Shown: positions 1-6,795, numbered from the stretch's first letter. The stretch is DNA of 13,682 nt from Candidatus Sumerlaeota bacterium (GCA_026398575.1 JAPLSP010000019.1:1-13682); one strand, 5' to 3'. The notes: generated by a model from the letters alone, not told the origin. Numbers and translations: made by a program.

Positions 1-134
1 TGGAAGTGCAAATTACTCCGCTAAGAAGACCCAGGCCTATTCATCCTGATTTGGCGGAATTGATTGGCATCCTTCCTTCCGACATTGACATAAAAGAGGA
101 ATTCACCCGGGACATGATGAAGAAACACCTATGA
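1..134 (+). CDS. Antitoxin-like protein of a PIN toxin-antitoxin pair (3' end only)
   Basis: An open frame runs from the window edge (first full codon at 3) to a TGA at 132-134; about 43 codons are visible. The C-terminus is charged, with PDLAELIGILPSDIDIKEEF followed by a basic end, MMKKHL. Its stop overlaps the ATG of the PIN toxin (ATGA at 131-134), the translational coupling usual for type II antitoxin-toxin operons. In that arrangement the upstream protein binds and neutralises the toxin through its C-terminal tail and represses the operon through its N-terminal DNA-binding domain. The N-terminal part, which would show the fold (AbrB, RHH or another), lies outside the window, so the family is not assigned. 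The role rests on position, overlap and the look of the tail. Confidence 0.6.
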   Translation, partial: EVQITPLRRPRPIHPDLAELIGILPSDIDIKEEFTRDMMKKHL

Positions 135-559
135 AGATTACGCTAGACATCAATGTTTTGGCGGATGTTCTCCAAGAACGGTTGCCCTATTGCGAGCTAT
201 CCACACGCGTTCTTAATTTGGCGTTTTCTGGTTCCGTCGAAGCGTTCATACCTAGCCATGCGCTGACAACGCTTTATTATATCCTTAAGAAGCGTTCGGG
301 AAGAGAACAGGCGGAAAAGGCGGTAGATCATCTCCTTCAGCATTTCGCCATCTCTATCAGTGATAAGGCACTATTCCTGCAAGCTCGAAGCCTTGCCATT
401 CGGGACTTTGAAGATGCGGTTATCGCTTCATCAGCGGCAAGAGAGCAGTGCGACAAAATCATTACGAGAAACGTTGATGATTTCCAAAATTCTCCAATAC
501 CAGCAATGACGCCGGAGGACTTCTTGTCAGCATTTTTCCCGGAAGAGCAAGCAACGTAA
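131..559 (+). CDS. PIN-domain toxin, VapC-type ribonuclease
   Basis: The 142-residue length is typical of a stand-alone PIN domain, the Mg2+-dependent RNase fold of VapC toxins, which cleave tRNA or rRNA and stop translation. Acidic residues fall in the expected places: D6 in LDINVLADVL at the end of strand 1, E94/D95 in the DFEDA motif, and D116/D117 in TRNVDDF (residues 112-118). The YYILKK segment (49-54) matches the helix that follows strand 2 in this subgroup. The ATG at 131 lies inside the stop of the upstream antitoxin-like frame, so translation is probably coupled. Base composition (line around 121-180 is near 42% GC) is lower than in the following genes, which suggests horizontal acquisition. 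The fold assignment is strong; the RNA target cannot be read from the sequence. Confidence 0.85.
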   Translation: MKITLDINVLADVLQERLPYCELSTRVLNLAFSGSVEAFIPSHALTTLYYILKKRSGREQAEKAVDHLLQHFAISISDKALFLQARSLAIRDFEDAVIASSAAREQCDKIITRNVDDFQNSPIPAMTPEDFLSAFFPEEQAT

Positions 560-584
560 TCCATCAACTGTTCATTCGCCATTT

Positions 585-590
585 AAGGAG
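585..590 (+). promoter_or_regulatory. Ribosome binding site for the aldo/keto reductase
   Basis: AAGGAG ends 7 bases before the ATG at 598. It is a near-consensus Shine-Dalgarno sequence and fixes that start. Confidence 0.75.
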
Positions 591-597
591 CAGTAAC

Positions 598-1566
598 ATG
601 AAATACGGTTCCATTCCCGGTCTTGCCAAACCTGTTTCGCGGCTGGCTCATGGATGCATGATGCTCGAGCCCAAGCAGCTCGAATGGAGCTTCAATCTGC
701 TCGATGAAGTCTTCGCGCTCGGATGCAATACCTTCGACTTGGCGCACGTCTATGGCGGAGGCGGCTGCGAGCGCGTCTTTGGGCAATGGGTTCGCGAGCG
801 CGGCCTGCGCGACAAGGTCGTCATCCTAACCAAAGGCTGCCACCCCAATGCGGACCGCAAGCGCGTGACGCCGTTCGATCTGGCTTCCGACATCCACGAC
901 TCGCTGGCGCGCCTGAAGGTGGATATGGTTGACATCCACCTCCTGCATCGCGACGATCCGGCGCTTCCGGTCGGACCCATCGTCGAAGCCTACAACGAAC
1001 ACGCCCGCGCCGGACGCCTCACCGTCTTCGGCGGCTCGAACTGGATGCACACGCGCGTGGCCGAGGCCAACGCCTACGCCAAGGCGCACGGCCTCACGCC
1101 CTTCACGGCCAGCAGCCCGAACTATAGTCTGGCGGAAATGGTGAAGTCTCCGTGGGGCGACGATTGCATCAGCATCAGCGGTCCAGCCAATGAAGAGGCG
1201 CGCCGCTGGTACGCGCAGGAGAAGATGCCGCTCTTCACATGGTCAAGTCTGGCGCGCGGATTTTTCTCCGGCGCGATCAGCCGCGGGAATCTTGAAGGAC
1301 TCCGGTCCGCCGACAATTCCAGCGTTCACACGTATTGCCATGAAGTGAACTTCAAGCGCCTGGATCGCGTCGAAATTCTGGCGAGCGAAAAAGGCGCCAC
1401 CGTGACGCAGATCGCGATGGCGTACGTCGCCAACACGCCGCTCAACATCTTCTCCCTGATCGGCTGCTACAGCGGCGCAGAATTCAAGCAGTGCATCGAA
1501 GCCTGGGAAATGAAACTGACGCCGGAAGAAATGGCATGGCTGGATTTGAGAAAAGACGATCACTGA
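598..1566 (+). CDS. Aldo/keto reductase family protein
   Basis: A 322-residue (beta/alpha)8-barrel oxidoreductase of the aldo/keto reductase family, normally an NADPH-dependent, soluble reductase of aldehydes, ketones or sugars. The catalytic tetrad can be placed: D47 and Y52 in TFDLAHVYGGG, K79 in VVILTKG, and H117 in VDIHLLHRDDP. The C-terminal part carries the usual cofactor-side pattern: the FGGSNW stretch, a WSSLARGFFSG segment after the NYSLAEM stretch, then TVTQIAMAYV and LIGCYSGAEF before the LTPEEMAWLDL tail. The start is supported by AAGGAG seven bases upstream. It stands alone: the toxin gene ends 38 bp upstream and a 205-bp repeat-filled gap follows. Substrate is not predictable. 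The C-terminal sequence resembles the 'oxidoreductase YdhF/predicted dehydrogenase-like' type of short AKR rather than plant-type glucose reductases, but that is impression only. Confidence 0.9.
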   Translation: MKYGSIPGLAKPVSRLAHGCMMLEPKQLEWSFNLLDEVFALGCNTFDLAHVYGGGGCERVFGQWVRERGLRDKVVILTKGCHPNADRKRVTPFDLASDIHDSLARLKVDMVDIHLLHRDDPALPVGPIVEAYNEHARAGRLTVFGGSNWMHTRVAEANAYAKAHGLTPFTASSPNYSLAEMVKSPWGDDCISISGPANEEARRWYAQEKMPLFTWSSLARGFFSGAISRGNLEGLRSADNSSVHTYCHEVNFKRLDRVEILASEKGATVTQIAMAYVANTPLNIFSLIGCYSGAEFKQCIEAWEMKLTPEEMAWLDLRKDDH

Positions 1567-1578
1567 ACCCATGAGGAA

Positions 1579-1606
1579 ATATCCAACATTCAATATCCAA
1601 CATCCA
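1579..1606. repeat. 14-bp tandem repeat, two copies
   Basis: ATATCCAACATTCA at 1579-1592 is followed at once by ATATCCAACATCCA at 1593-1606, with one mismatch. It lies just after the aldo/keto reductase stop. A related motif in the opposite orientation occurs 40 bp further on (1648-1681). Confidence 0.8.
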
Positions 1607-1647
1607 AGTAACCGCTCCCTGGCTTTATAGATAAAAACCATGTTTGG

Positions 1648-1681
1648 TTGGACATTGGAAGTTCCTTGTTGGACATTGGAA
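1648..1681. repeat. 13-bp direct repeat, 21-bp period
   Basis: TTGGACATTGGAA occurs at 1648-1660 and again, perfectly, at 1669-1681. It resembles the reverse complement of the 14-bp units at 1579-1606 (core TTGGA/TCCAA), so the two clusters form a loose inverted arrangement that could fold into an imperfect hairpin in RNA. Confidence 0.75.
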
Positions 1682-1704
1682 ATTATCTATTGAGCATCTC
1701 TTCG

Positions 1705-1739
1705 GTCCCTTAAGTCCCTTAGGTCCCTTCGGTCCTTCG
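1705..1739. repeat. 9-bp tandem repeat GTCCCTTNN, about four copies
   Basis: GTCCCTTAA (1705), GTCCCTTAG (1714), GTCCCTTCG (1723) and a shortened GTCCTTCG (1732) run head to tail. The array ends about 32 bp before the start of the oxidoreductase gene at 1772. Confidence 0.85.
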
Positions 1740-1771
1740 TCCGCCCACCAATAACCATCACCCTTCAATTT

Positions 1772-3358
1772 ATGGAAACTATCTCTTTCATCCTAAACTC
1801 CAAATCCGCCACCGCGCAAAAGGACCAGACGATCCTCCAGGCGGCGCGCAGCGCCGGCATCGAAATCCCCGCGCTGTGCTGGCGCGAGGGAACGGAGCCG
1901 CGCACGTCGTGTTTCTTGTGCGCGGTGGAGGTCAAAGGGCGCGCGGACTTTGTCCCCGCCTGCGCAGCGAAAGTGACGGAAGGACTGGACGTCGTCACGC
2001 ACTCGCCTGAGATCATCGCCACGCGCCGGATGGCGCTGGAACTTCTTTTTTCCGACCATGCGGGCGAATGCGCGGCGCCTTGCGAGATGGCATGCTTCGC
2101 GCATATTGACGTTCCCGGCTTTATCGCCGAGCTCGCCAGGGGAAACTCGCGCGAAGCCGTCGCCATCATCAAGCGAACCATGCCTTTCCCAGGGGTATTG
2201 GGATATATCTGCGGCGCCTATTGTGAAAAGCCCTGCCGCCGCGCGCAGTTTGAAGAGGCGATCTCCATCCGGCTGCTCCATCGCTTCGCCGCCGAAAGCG
2301 ATTTTGCCTCGAGCGCGCCCTATCTGCCCGAAAAGAAGCCAGCGACCGGCAAGCGCGTCGCCATTGTGGGAGCGGGTCCAGCCGGCCTTTCCGCCGCGTG
2401 GTATCTACTCCAGGAGGGCCATGATTGCCTGTTGCTGGATGCGCGAGAAAAACCCGGCGGTCTTTTGTGGGATATTCCGGATAGCCAGCTCGACAAGACG
2501 GTTCTGGACAGGGAGATCGCCGTCATTATGAAACTAGGCGCCCGCTTCCGGGGCGCCTGGCGGTTGGGCGAAAGCGGCACGCTCACGGATCTGCGCCAGC
2601 AAAACGACGCCGTGCTGCTGGCGATCGGCGCAAGCGTGAATGCGCCCTCCGATCAGCGAAAATCGGACTTGGAATTGCTCAAGAAGCAGGGAATCTCCAT
2701 CACGGCCAAAGGCGCCGCGGCGGACTCCAATTCGCTCGCCACAAATCTTCCCGGTATTTTTGCCGCCGGCGAAATCGTGACGGGCAAAAGCGTATCGCTG
2801 CGCGCCATCGCCGCCGGACGCCGCGCTTCGGCTTCGATATCGCAGCATCTGACCGGCGCCCCCGTCTCGGGCGAGGGCAAGCCGTTTTTCTTCCACCGCA
2901 AACTGACGCCGGAAGAAGACAAGGCCCTCTATGGCGCCATCGTGAAAGCTCCGCGCGCCCAACCGGAAGCCGGCGGCGGCCTGTCCGCCGCCGCCGCGCA
3001 TTCGGAAGCATTGCGCTGCCTGCAATGCGGTTGCATGAAAAAGGAGGATTGCCAGTTGCGCCGCGAAGGCGCGCGTCATGGGGTCAATCCCAATCGTTTT
3101 GCGGGCGAGCGCCGCGAATTGAGCCCCGAATTGAGCCATTCGGCGATCGTCTATGAACCGGGCAAGTGCATCTTGTGCGGCCTTTGCCTCAAGATCGCGG
3201 AGGCGGCCGGCGAGCGGCGCGGATTGAGTTTCGCGGGGCGCGGTTTTCCAACGCGTGTCGTCGTTCCGCTCGAAGGCGCTTTGTCCGAAGGTCTGGAAAA
3301 AGCCGCGCGCGCCTGCGCCGATGCATGCCCCACGGCAGCGCTTTCGATTCGCAAATAG
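1772..3358 (+). CDS. Multi-cluster Fe-S/FAD oxidoreductase lacking the NAD(P)-binding module
   Basis: A 528-residue electron-transfer protein, probably cytoplasmic (no signal peptide or membrane segment). Domain order: an N-terminal NuoG/HydA-like [2Fe-2S] ferredoxin with C36, C47, C50 and C64 (C-x10-C-x2-C-x13-C); a GltD/dihydropyrimidine-dehydrogenase-like Fe-S region with C100/C104/C108 and C147/C151/C155; an FAD-binding Rossmann motif VAIVGAGPAGLSAAWYL (G200, G202, G205) with PGGLLWDIP downstream; the closing flavoprotein motif GIFAAGE (328-333); then C416/C419/C421/C427 and a C-terminal ferredoxin with C466-x2-C469-x2-C472 and C515-x3-C519-P. In GltD-type proteins a second Rossmann domain, with a GGGxTAxD-type motif, sits between AVLLAIGA (280-287) and GIFAAGE. 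Here only about 40 residues separate them and no such motif is present. No clear Shine-Dalgarno precedes the ATG. FAD and Fe-S binding are well supported; electron donor and acceptor are unknown. Confidence 0.85.
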   Translation: METISFILNSKSATAQKDQTILQAARSAGIEIPALCWREGTEPRTSCFLCAVEVKGRADFVPACAAKVTEGLDVVTHSPEIIATRRMALELLFSDHAGECAAPCEMACFAHIDVPGFIAELARGNSREAVAIIKRTMPFPGVLGYICGAYCEKPCRRAQFEEAISIRLLHRFAAESDFASSAPYLPEKKPATGKRVAIVGAGPAGLSAAWYLLQEGHDCLLLDAREKPGGLLWDIPDSQLDKTVLDREIAVIMKLGARFRGAWRLGESGTLTDLRQQNDAVLLAIGASVNAPSDQRKSDLELLKKQGISITAKGAAADSNSLATNLPGIFAAGEIVTGKSVSLRAIAAGRRASASISQHLTGAPVSGEGKPFFFHRKLTPEEDKALYGAIVKAPRAQPEAGGGLSAAAAHSEALRCLQCGCMKKEDCQLRREGARHGVNPNRFAGERRELSPELSHSAIVYEPGKCILCGLCLKIAEAAGERRGLSFAGRGFPTRVVVPLEGALSEGLEKAARACADACPTAALSIRK

Positions 3359-3481
3359 CGGTTTGAAAAGGCAAAGGCAAAATGACCAAAGGGGGCGCCA
3401 AGGCTAATTTTCCGCTTGCAATCAGCCGATAGGATCGTAAAAGGATTCACGCAGTCAGCTCGCTCGATGTCGGGAAATGCA

Positions 3482-4528
3482 ATGTTAAAAAGCGACGCCA
3501 AATTAAAAAGGCGGCTCCGCATTGCGGTGGGAGCTGGTTTATTTTGCGCCGCTTTGTTGCCCGCCTTCAGCGACAGCCCCTGGCGCGCAACGCTTGACGA
3601 AGCCAAAACCGCTGCCCGTACTTCCCAGCGGGATATCTTCATTTATTTCTACGCGCCGCAGTCAAAGCCCAGTATTGATATGCGCCAGAACGTGCTGACC
3701 GATTCCATGGTCGCGCAGCTTTATCAAGCGTTTGAGATGGCGCAGGTGGACATAACGGAGAACGACGAGCTGGTCCGGCAGCTGGCGCCCAATGCATTCC
3801 GCGCTCCCATCGTCGTTTTGCTGCGTTCTTCAGGCGAAAGCAAAGCCGTGTTGGATAATCTGAAAACCGACGCATGGCGCAAGAAAATCGAAGAGTTGAT
3901 TCAAAAAGCCGGAGGCGCCTTCAAATCTCTCGAAGAGATTTATTCAAAGGCCGATGAGCAAATCAGCGCCGGAAAACTGAGCGAAGGCGAGAAGCTGTAT
4001 CTGCGGGCGCTGGCGCTCGACAGCGACAAGTCGCGCGCCTATAACGGCCTCGGCATCATCGAAGCCAAGCGAAAAAACTATCGCAAAGCGGTGGAATACT
4101 TCAAACAAGCGATCGAAATTGATCCCAACTACATCAAAGCGAAAGAGAACCTGGCGGCGGCCGAACAGCTGGCATTGATTGAGTCTGAAACCAAGCCCGG
4201 CCTGAGACTGACGCCGGCGCCGGCAATCAAACCGACATCAGGCCCTGCCAAGCACAAGACAGCCAAAGAAATCAGCGATATGCTCAACAAGGCTCTCGCG
4301 CTACAAAAAAGCGGCAAGAAAGCTCAAGCTACAGACGCCTTCAAGAACGTCCTGACGTATGATGACCGCAACGTCCAGGCCCTCAATTCGCTGGGGCAGA
4401 TCGAGGAAAGCGAAGGTCATTATCCGGAAGCGATCTACTTTTGGACCCGCGCATTGAAATTCGATTCCAAAAATAAAGTGGCGCAAGACGGCATCAAATC
4501 CGCCAAGGAAAAACTGGACCGTCAGTAG
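3482..4528 (+). CDS. Exported thioredoxin-like/TPR protein without CxxC
   Basis: With the ATG at 3482 this gives 348 residues starting MLKSDAKLKRRLRIAVGAG, a signal peptide with a basic n-region and a hydrophobic core ending near residue 30 (LLPAFS), so export to the periplasm is likely. Residues about 33-145 look like a thioredoxin-fold domain (RDIFIYFYAP, then QVDI, then APIVVLL at the cis-proline region), but the active-site position reads PQSKP, with no cysteine. TPR repeats follow: two at about 154-221 (GLGIIEAKRKNYRKAVEYF) and two at about 260-330 (NSLGQIEESEGHYPEAIYFW), joined by a Pro-rich linker (about 242-258). Such proteins usually scaffold partners rather than catalyse disulphide exchange. 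Start choice: the frame also opens at TTG 3416 and ATG 3467; 3482 is preferred because it gives a standard signal peptide and has a weak GGGA six bases upstream. It lies 123 bp after the oxidoreductase; a functional link is speculative. Confidence 0.75.
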   Translation: MLKSDAKLKRRLRIAVGAGLFCAALLPAFSDSPWRATLDEAKTAARTSQRDIFIYFYAPQSKPSIDMRQNVLTDSMVAQLYQAFEMAQVDITENDELVRQLAPNAFRAPIVVLLRSSGESKAVLDNLKTDAWRKKIEELIQKAGGAFKSLEEIYSKADEQISAGKLSEGEKLYLRALALDSDKSRAYNGLGIIEAKRKNYRKAVEYFKQAIEIDPNYIKAKENLAAAEQLALIESETKPGLRLTPAPAIKPTSGPAKHKTAKEISDMLNKALALQKSGKKAQATDAFKNVLTYDDRNVQALNSLGQIEESEGHYPEAIYFWTRALKFDSKNKVAQDGIKSAKEKLDRQ

Positions 4529-4542
4529 GTCCCGGACGCCGG
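4526..4542 (-). repeat. Inverted copy of the 17-bp repeat, overlapping a stop codon
   Basis: TAGGTCCCGGACGCCGG is the exact reverse complement of the unit at 4647-4663. Its first three bases are the TAG stop of the TPR gene. With the CCGGGAC that follows it can form a short hairpin (GTCCCGG, 7-base loop, CCGGGAC), but no T-run follows, so it is a poor intrinsic terminator. Confidence 0.8.
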
Positions 4543-4581
4543 CCGGGACTGCAAGCTATTATTGCGCTTACCCCGTCCCGT

Positions 4582-4615
4582 CCGGCGTTTGGGACCTACC
4601 AGCGTTTGGGATCTT
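4582..4615 (+). repeat. 17-bp tandem repeat, first array (2 units)
   Basis: CCGGCGTTTGGGACCTA (4582-4598) is followed directly by CCAGCGTTTGGGATCTT (4599-4615). The array is preceded by CGTCCCGT, as is the second array, so the leader appears to belong to the repeated unit. The units carry TTT where the second array has TCC. Confidence 0.85.
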
Positions 4616-4646
4616 TAGCTTTTATTAGGGAATGGCCGCGTCCCGT

Positions 4647-4697
4647 CCGGCGTCCGGGACCTACCGGCGTCCGGAACCTACCAGCGTCCGGGACCTA
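4647..4697 (+). repeat. 17-bp tandem repeat, second array (3 units)
   Basis: Three head-to-tail units: CCGGCGTCCGGGACCTA (4647-4663), CCGGCGTCCGGAACCTA (4664-4680) and CCAGCGTCCGGGACCTA (4681-4697). It is preceded by GCGTCCCGT. Each unit contains the near-palindrome GTCC-GGGAC. Together with the inverted copy at 4526-4542, this can form a long stem spanning about 100-170 bases. Confidence 0.9.
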
Positions 4698-4710
4698 CCT
4701 AAAATTGGGA

Positions 4711-4728
4711 TTGGCACGCGGGATGCTT
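4711..4728 (+). promoter_or_regulatory. Candidate sigma-54 (-24/-12) promoter upstream of the zinc protease gene
   Basis: TTGGCACGCGGGATGCTT matches the RpoN consensus TGGCACG-N4-TTGCW with one mismatch (ATGC for TTGC). The invariant GG (4713-4714) and GC (4725-4726) are exactly 10 bases apart, as required. Transcription would begin near 4738, leaving a leader of about 70 bases before the ATG at 4808. If real, the gene depends on an enhancer-binding activator, but I did not identify an activator site upstream. Confidence 0.45.
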
Positions 4729-4795
4729 CACTGTATTACTAGCCGCGTCAATTCAATGATTAACGCGCATATCGGGTCAATTTGATCCCCTAATT

Positions 4796-4801
4796 GAGGA
4801 G
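4796..4801 (+). promoter_or_regulatory. Ribosome binding site for the YugP-family protease
   Basis: GAGGAG lies six bases before the ATG at 4808 and fixes that start. Confidence 0.75.
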
Positions 4802-4807
4802 CTTGAA

Positions 4808-5518
4808 ATGGGAACGTATCTAGTCTTCATATTGCCTGCGTTGCTTTTCGCGATGTGGGCGCAATACAAAGTTAAAAGCGCCTACGAGAAATACAGCCAT
4901 ATTGCAAGCAGCACAGGGCTTTCCGGCGCGGAGGCCGCCGCGCACATGCTGCAAGGCATGGGATTGCAGGTCGTCCCGAAGGTGGAAATGACCAAGGGAC
5001 GCAAGGACGCCGTGGCGATCGAAGCGGTCAGCGGTTTCTTGAGCGATCACTATGATCCGCGTTCGCGCGTGCTGCGTCTGTCGCCCGATGTTTATAAAGG
5101 CGAATCGCTGGCCGCGCTGGGCATTGCCTGCCATGAAGCCGGCCATGCTCTGCAACACGCCAGCAACTACGCGCCGCTGGACATGCGCAGCCTGATGGTT
5201 CCGACTGCGTCGTTTGGCTCATGGCTCGCCGTACCGCTGATTATCGCCGGCGCCGCCTTTGCCAGACCGTCGCTGGTGATGATCGGCATCGCTCTATTCA
5301 GCATCATCGTGCTGTTCCAGATCATCACGCTGCCCGTCGAGTTCAACGCCTCGTGCCGCGCCAAACGCGCCATGCTGGATTTGGGAATCATCCAAACGCC
5401 TGCCGAGCGCGCGGGCGTGTCGGCGGTGCTCAATGCCGCCGCGATGACTTATGTGGCCGCCGCCGTCAGCTCCGTCATGACGCTGCTTTATTATACGGGC
5501 GCCTTTCGCTCGCGCTGA
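4808..5518 (+). CDS. YugP-family neutral zinc metallopeptidase (membrane protein)
   Basis: The 236-residue protein has the length and layout of the YugP family (Zn_peptidase_2), integral membrane metallopeptidases of poorly known substrate. An N-terminal membrane segment (about 4-18, LVFILPALLFAMWA) precedes a soluble part with GLSGAEAAAHMLQ and a DHYDPRSRVLRLSPDVY segment typical of the family. The zinc motif is H109-E-A-G-H113 in ACHEAGHALQHA, and the likely third ligand is E178 in LPVEFNAS. Hydrophobic stretches at about 136-175 and 207-229 make two or three further membrane segments. GAGGAG six bases upstream supports the start. It is a single gene between repeat-rich gaps, with a sigma-54-like promoter candidate upstream. 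The family is confident; a role in membrane-protein turnover is only a guess. Confidence 0.9.
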   Translation: MGTYLVFILPALLFAMWAQYKVKSAYEKYSHIASSTGLSGAEAAAHMLQGMGLQVVPKVEMTKGRKDAVAIEAVSGFLSDHYDPRSRVLRLSPDVYKGESLAALGIACHEAGHALQHASNYAPLDMRSLMVPTASFGSWLAVPLIIAGAAFARPSLVMIGIALFSIIVLFQIITLPVEFNASCRAKRAMLDLGIIQTPAERAGVSAVLNAAAMTYVAAAVSSVMTLLYYTGAFRSR

Positions 5519-5523
5519 GCGCT

Positions 5524-5540
5524 CTGAATCGCAAATTCAG
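5524..5540 (+). other. Small hairpin after the YugP-family gene
   Basis: CTGAAT (5524-5529) and ATTCAG (5535-5540) form a 6-bp stem with a 5-base loop, beginning 5 bp after the stop. No T-run follows, so terminator function is weakly supported. Confidence 0.3.
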
Positions 5541-5570
5541 TGGCCTATTATAGCTCAGAGATGAATGTAT

Positions 5571-5733
5571 TGCGGTCAGGCGGGGCGCCAGCTTTTGGAG
5601 TAAGGTGGCTTGCCGCCTTCTTTTTGGCGTTTCAATGGCCTTGGCACAAAAAAGAAGGCGGCAAGCGGGAGTTCGCAGCGGAGCGAGAATCTCCGCTCTT
5701 ATATTCCAAAAGCTGGCGCCGTTCTTATCCGCA
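5571..5733. repeat. Nested inverted-repeat element (MITE-like or structured RNA)
   Basis: Outer arms are GGCGCCAGCTTTTGGA (5584-5599) and its exact reverse complement at 5705-5720. Outside them TGCGG (5571-5575) and CCGCA (5729-5733) also pair, with 8 unpaired bases on each side. Inside, an 18-bp perfect inverted repeat (5608-5625 with 5649-5666, GCTTGCCGCC core) encloses a 23-base loop. On the right arm AGCGGAG (5677-5683) pairs with CTCCGCT (5691-5697). The element thus folds as a three-way arrangement on either strand. I see no target-site duplication and no protein. It fills most of the 305-bp gap before the pseudouridine synthase gene. It could be a non-autonomous mobile element, a REP-like repeat or a non-coding RNA. 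Confidence 0.75.
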
Positions 5734-5823
5734 TTAAATCATCTTTTTCAGGATGCGTGTTTAGAGAATCCTATTTCATCGTATCCATAAATGCCAGCAC
5801 TCAACCCATTAGAACCAGCCTCT

Positions 5824-6795
5824 ATGCCCAATCCAGAGACCATTGAATTCGTCATCAGCTCCACCGAAGCAGGCCAGCGCGCCGATCGCGTCATTGCGGC
5901 GCGCATCGAATCGCTCTCACGGACCGCGATTCAGCGTTTGATCGCCGAAGAGCAGGTGAGGGTCAACACCGCGCCGATCAAGCCGCGCCATTTGCTGCAG
6001 GAAGGCGACTGGATCGTCATCAACATCCCCCCGGCCCAGGACGCCATGGCGCAGCCGGAAGACATCCCCCTGAACGTCGTTTACGAAGACAGCGACATCA
6101 TCGTCATCAACAAGCCGCCGGATATGGTGGTCCATCCGGCGCCGGGATCGCCCAGCGGCACGCTCGTCAACGCTCTTCTGAGCCACTGCAAGGATTTATC
6201 AGGCATCGGAGGCGTCAAACGCCCCGGCATCGTCCATCGCATTGATAAAGATACGACGGGCCTTCTTGCCGTCGCGAAAAATGACGCGGCGCACGAATCC
6301 CTGACCGCGCAGTTGGCCTCACGCAGCATGAAGCGGTCTTATCTGGTTTTGCTTTCCGGGACGCTGAACGAAGACAGCGGAACCATTGACGCGCCCATTG
6401 GCCGCAGCCGGAGCGACCGCACTCAGATGGCGGTGTGCGCCGATGGCCGCGAAGCGCGCACGCACTGGCGCATCCTGCGGCGCACTCACGGCCTGACACT
6501 CGTGCAAGCGGACCTTGACACAGGCCGCAGCCATCAAATCCGCGTTCACTTTCAATATATGGGCTATCCCGTCGTCGGCGATCACGACTATGGCGGCTCG
6601 CCCAAGCAAGTCGCGGCGCGCCTGCCGGAACGGGCCGTCTTTTTGCGGCAATGGGCCCGGTCGGCGCCGCGGCAAATGCTGCACGCCTTCCGCCTGACGC
6701 TCACGCATCCGCGCACGGGCAAGGAAATGACCTTCGAAGCGCCGCCGCCTGAGGATTTTCAGCGGATTATAGATCATCTGGCAGACGCAGACTGA
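5824..6795 (+). CDS. rluD: RluA/RluD-family 23S rRNA pseudouridine synthase
   Basis: Converts specific uridines to pseudouridine in RNA; RluD acts on helix 69 of 23S rRNA and helps ribosome assembly. With the ATG at 5824 the protein has 323 residues. An S4 RNA-binding domain fills the N-terminus (GQRADRVIAARI, then LSRTAIQRLIAEEQVRVN). The catalytic core follows: INKPPDMVVHPAPG, then HRIDKDTTGLL with the catalytic aspartate D141, KRSYLVLLSGTL, and TGRSHQIRVHFQYMGYPVVGD. All four conserved motifs of the RluA class are intact. The frame also has an ATG at 5791; 5824 is preferred because MPNPETIEFVIS begins at about the usual distance from the S4 domain, though neither start has a good Shine-Dalgarno. 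RluD rather than RluC is suggested by overall form; the exact target uridines are not certain. Confidence 0.88.
   Translation: MPNPETIEFVISSTEAGQRADRVIAARIESLSRTAIQRLIAEEQVRVNTAPIKPRHLLQEGDWIVINIPPAQDAMAQPEDIPLNVVYEDSDIIVINKPPDMVVHPAPGSPSGTLVNALLSHCKDLSGIGGVKRPGIVHRIDKDTTGLLAVAKNDAAHESLTAQLASRSMKRSYLVLLSGTLNEDSGTIDAPIGRSRSDRTQMAVCADGREARTHWRILRRTHGLTLVQADLDTGRSHQIRVHFQYMGYPVVGDHDYGGSPKQVAARLPERAVFLRQWARSAPRQMLHAFRLTLTHPRTGKEMTFEAPPPEDFQRIIDHLADAD

Noticed and set aside
4529..4549. A GC-rich hairpin after the TPR gene as an intrinsic terminator
   Set aside because: The stem forms but there is no downstream T-run, and it is better explained as part of the repeat family.
4582..4697. The 17-bp arrays as a possible CRISPR
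   Set aside because: Units are contiguous with no spacers and no cas gene is present.
5540..5846. Short plus-strand frames of 61-78 codons before the pseudouridine synthase gene
   Set aside because: They run through the nested inverted repeat and no frame has a ribosome binding site or protein-like pattern.
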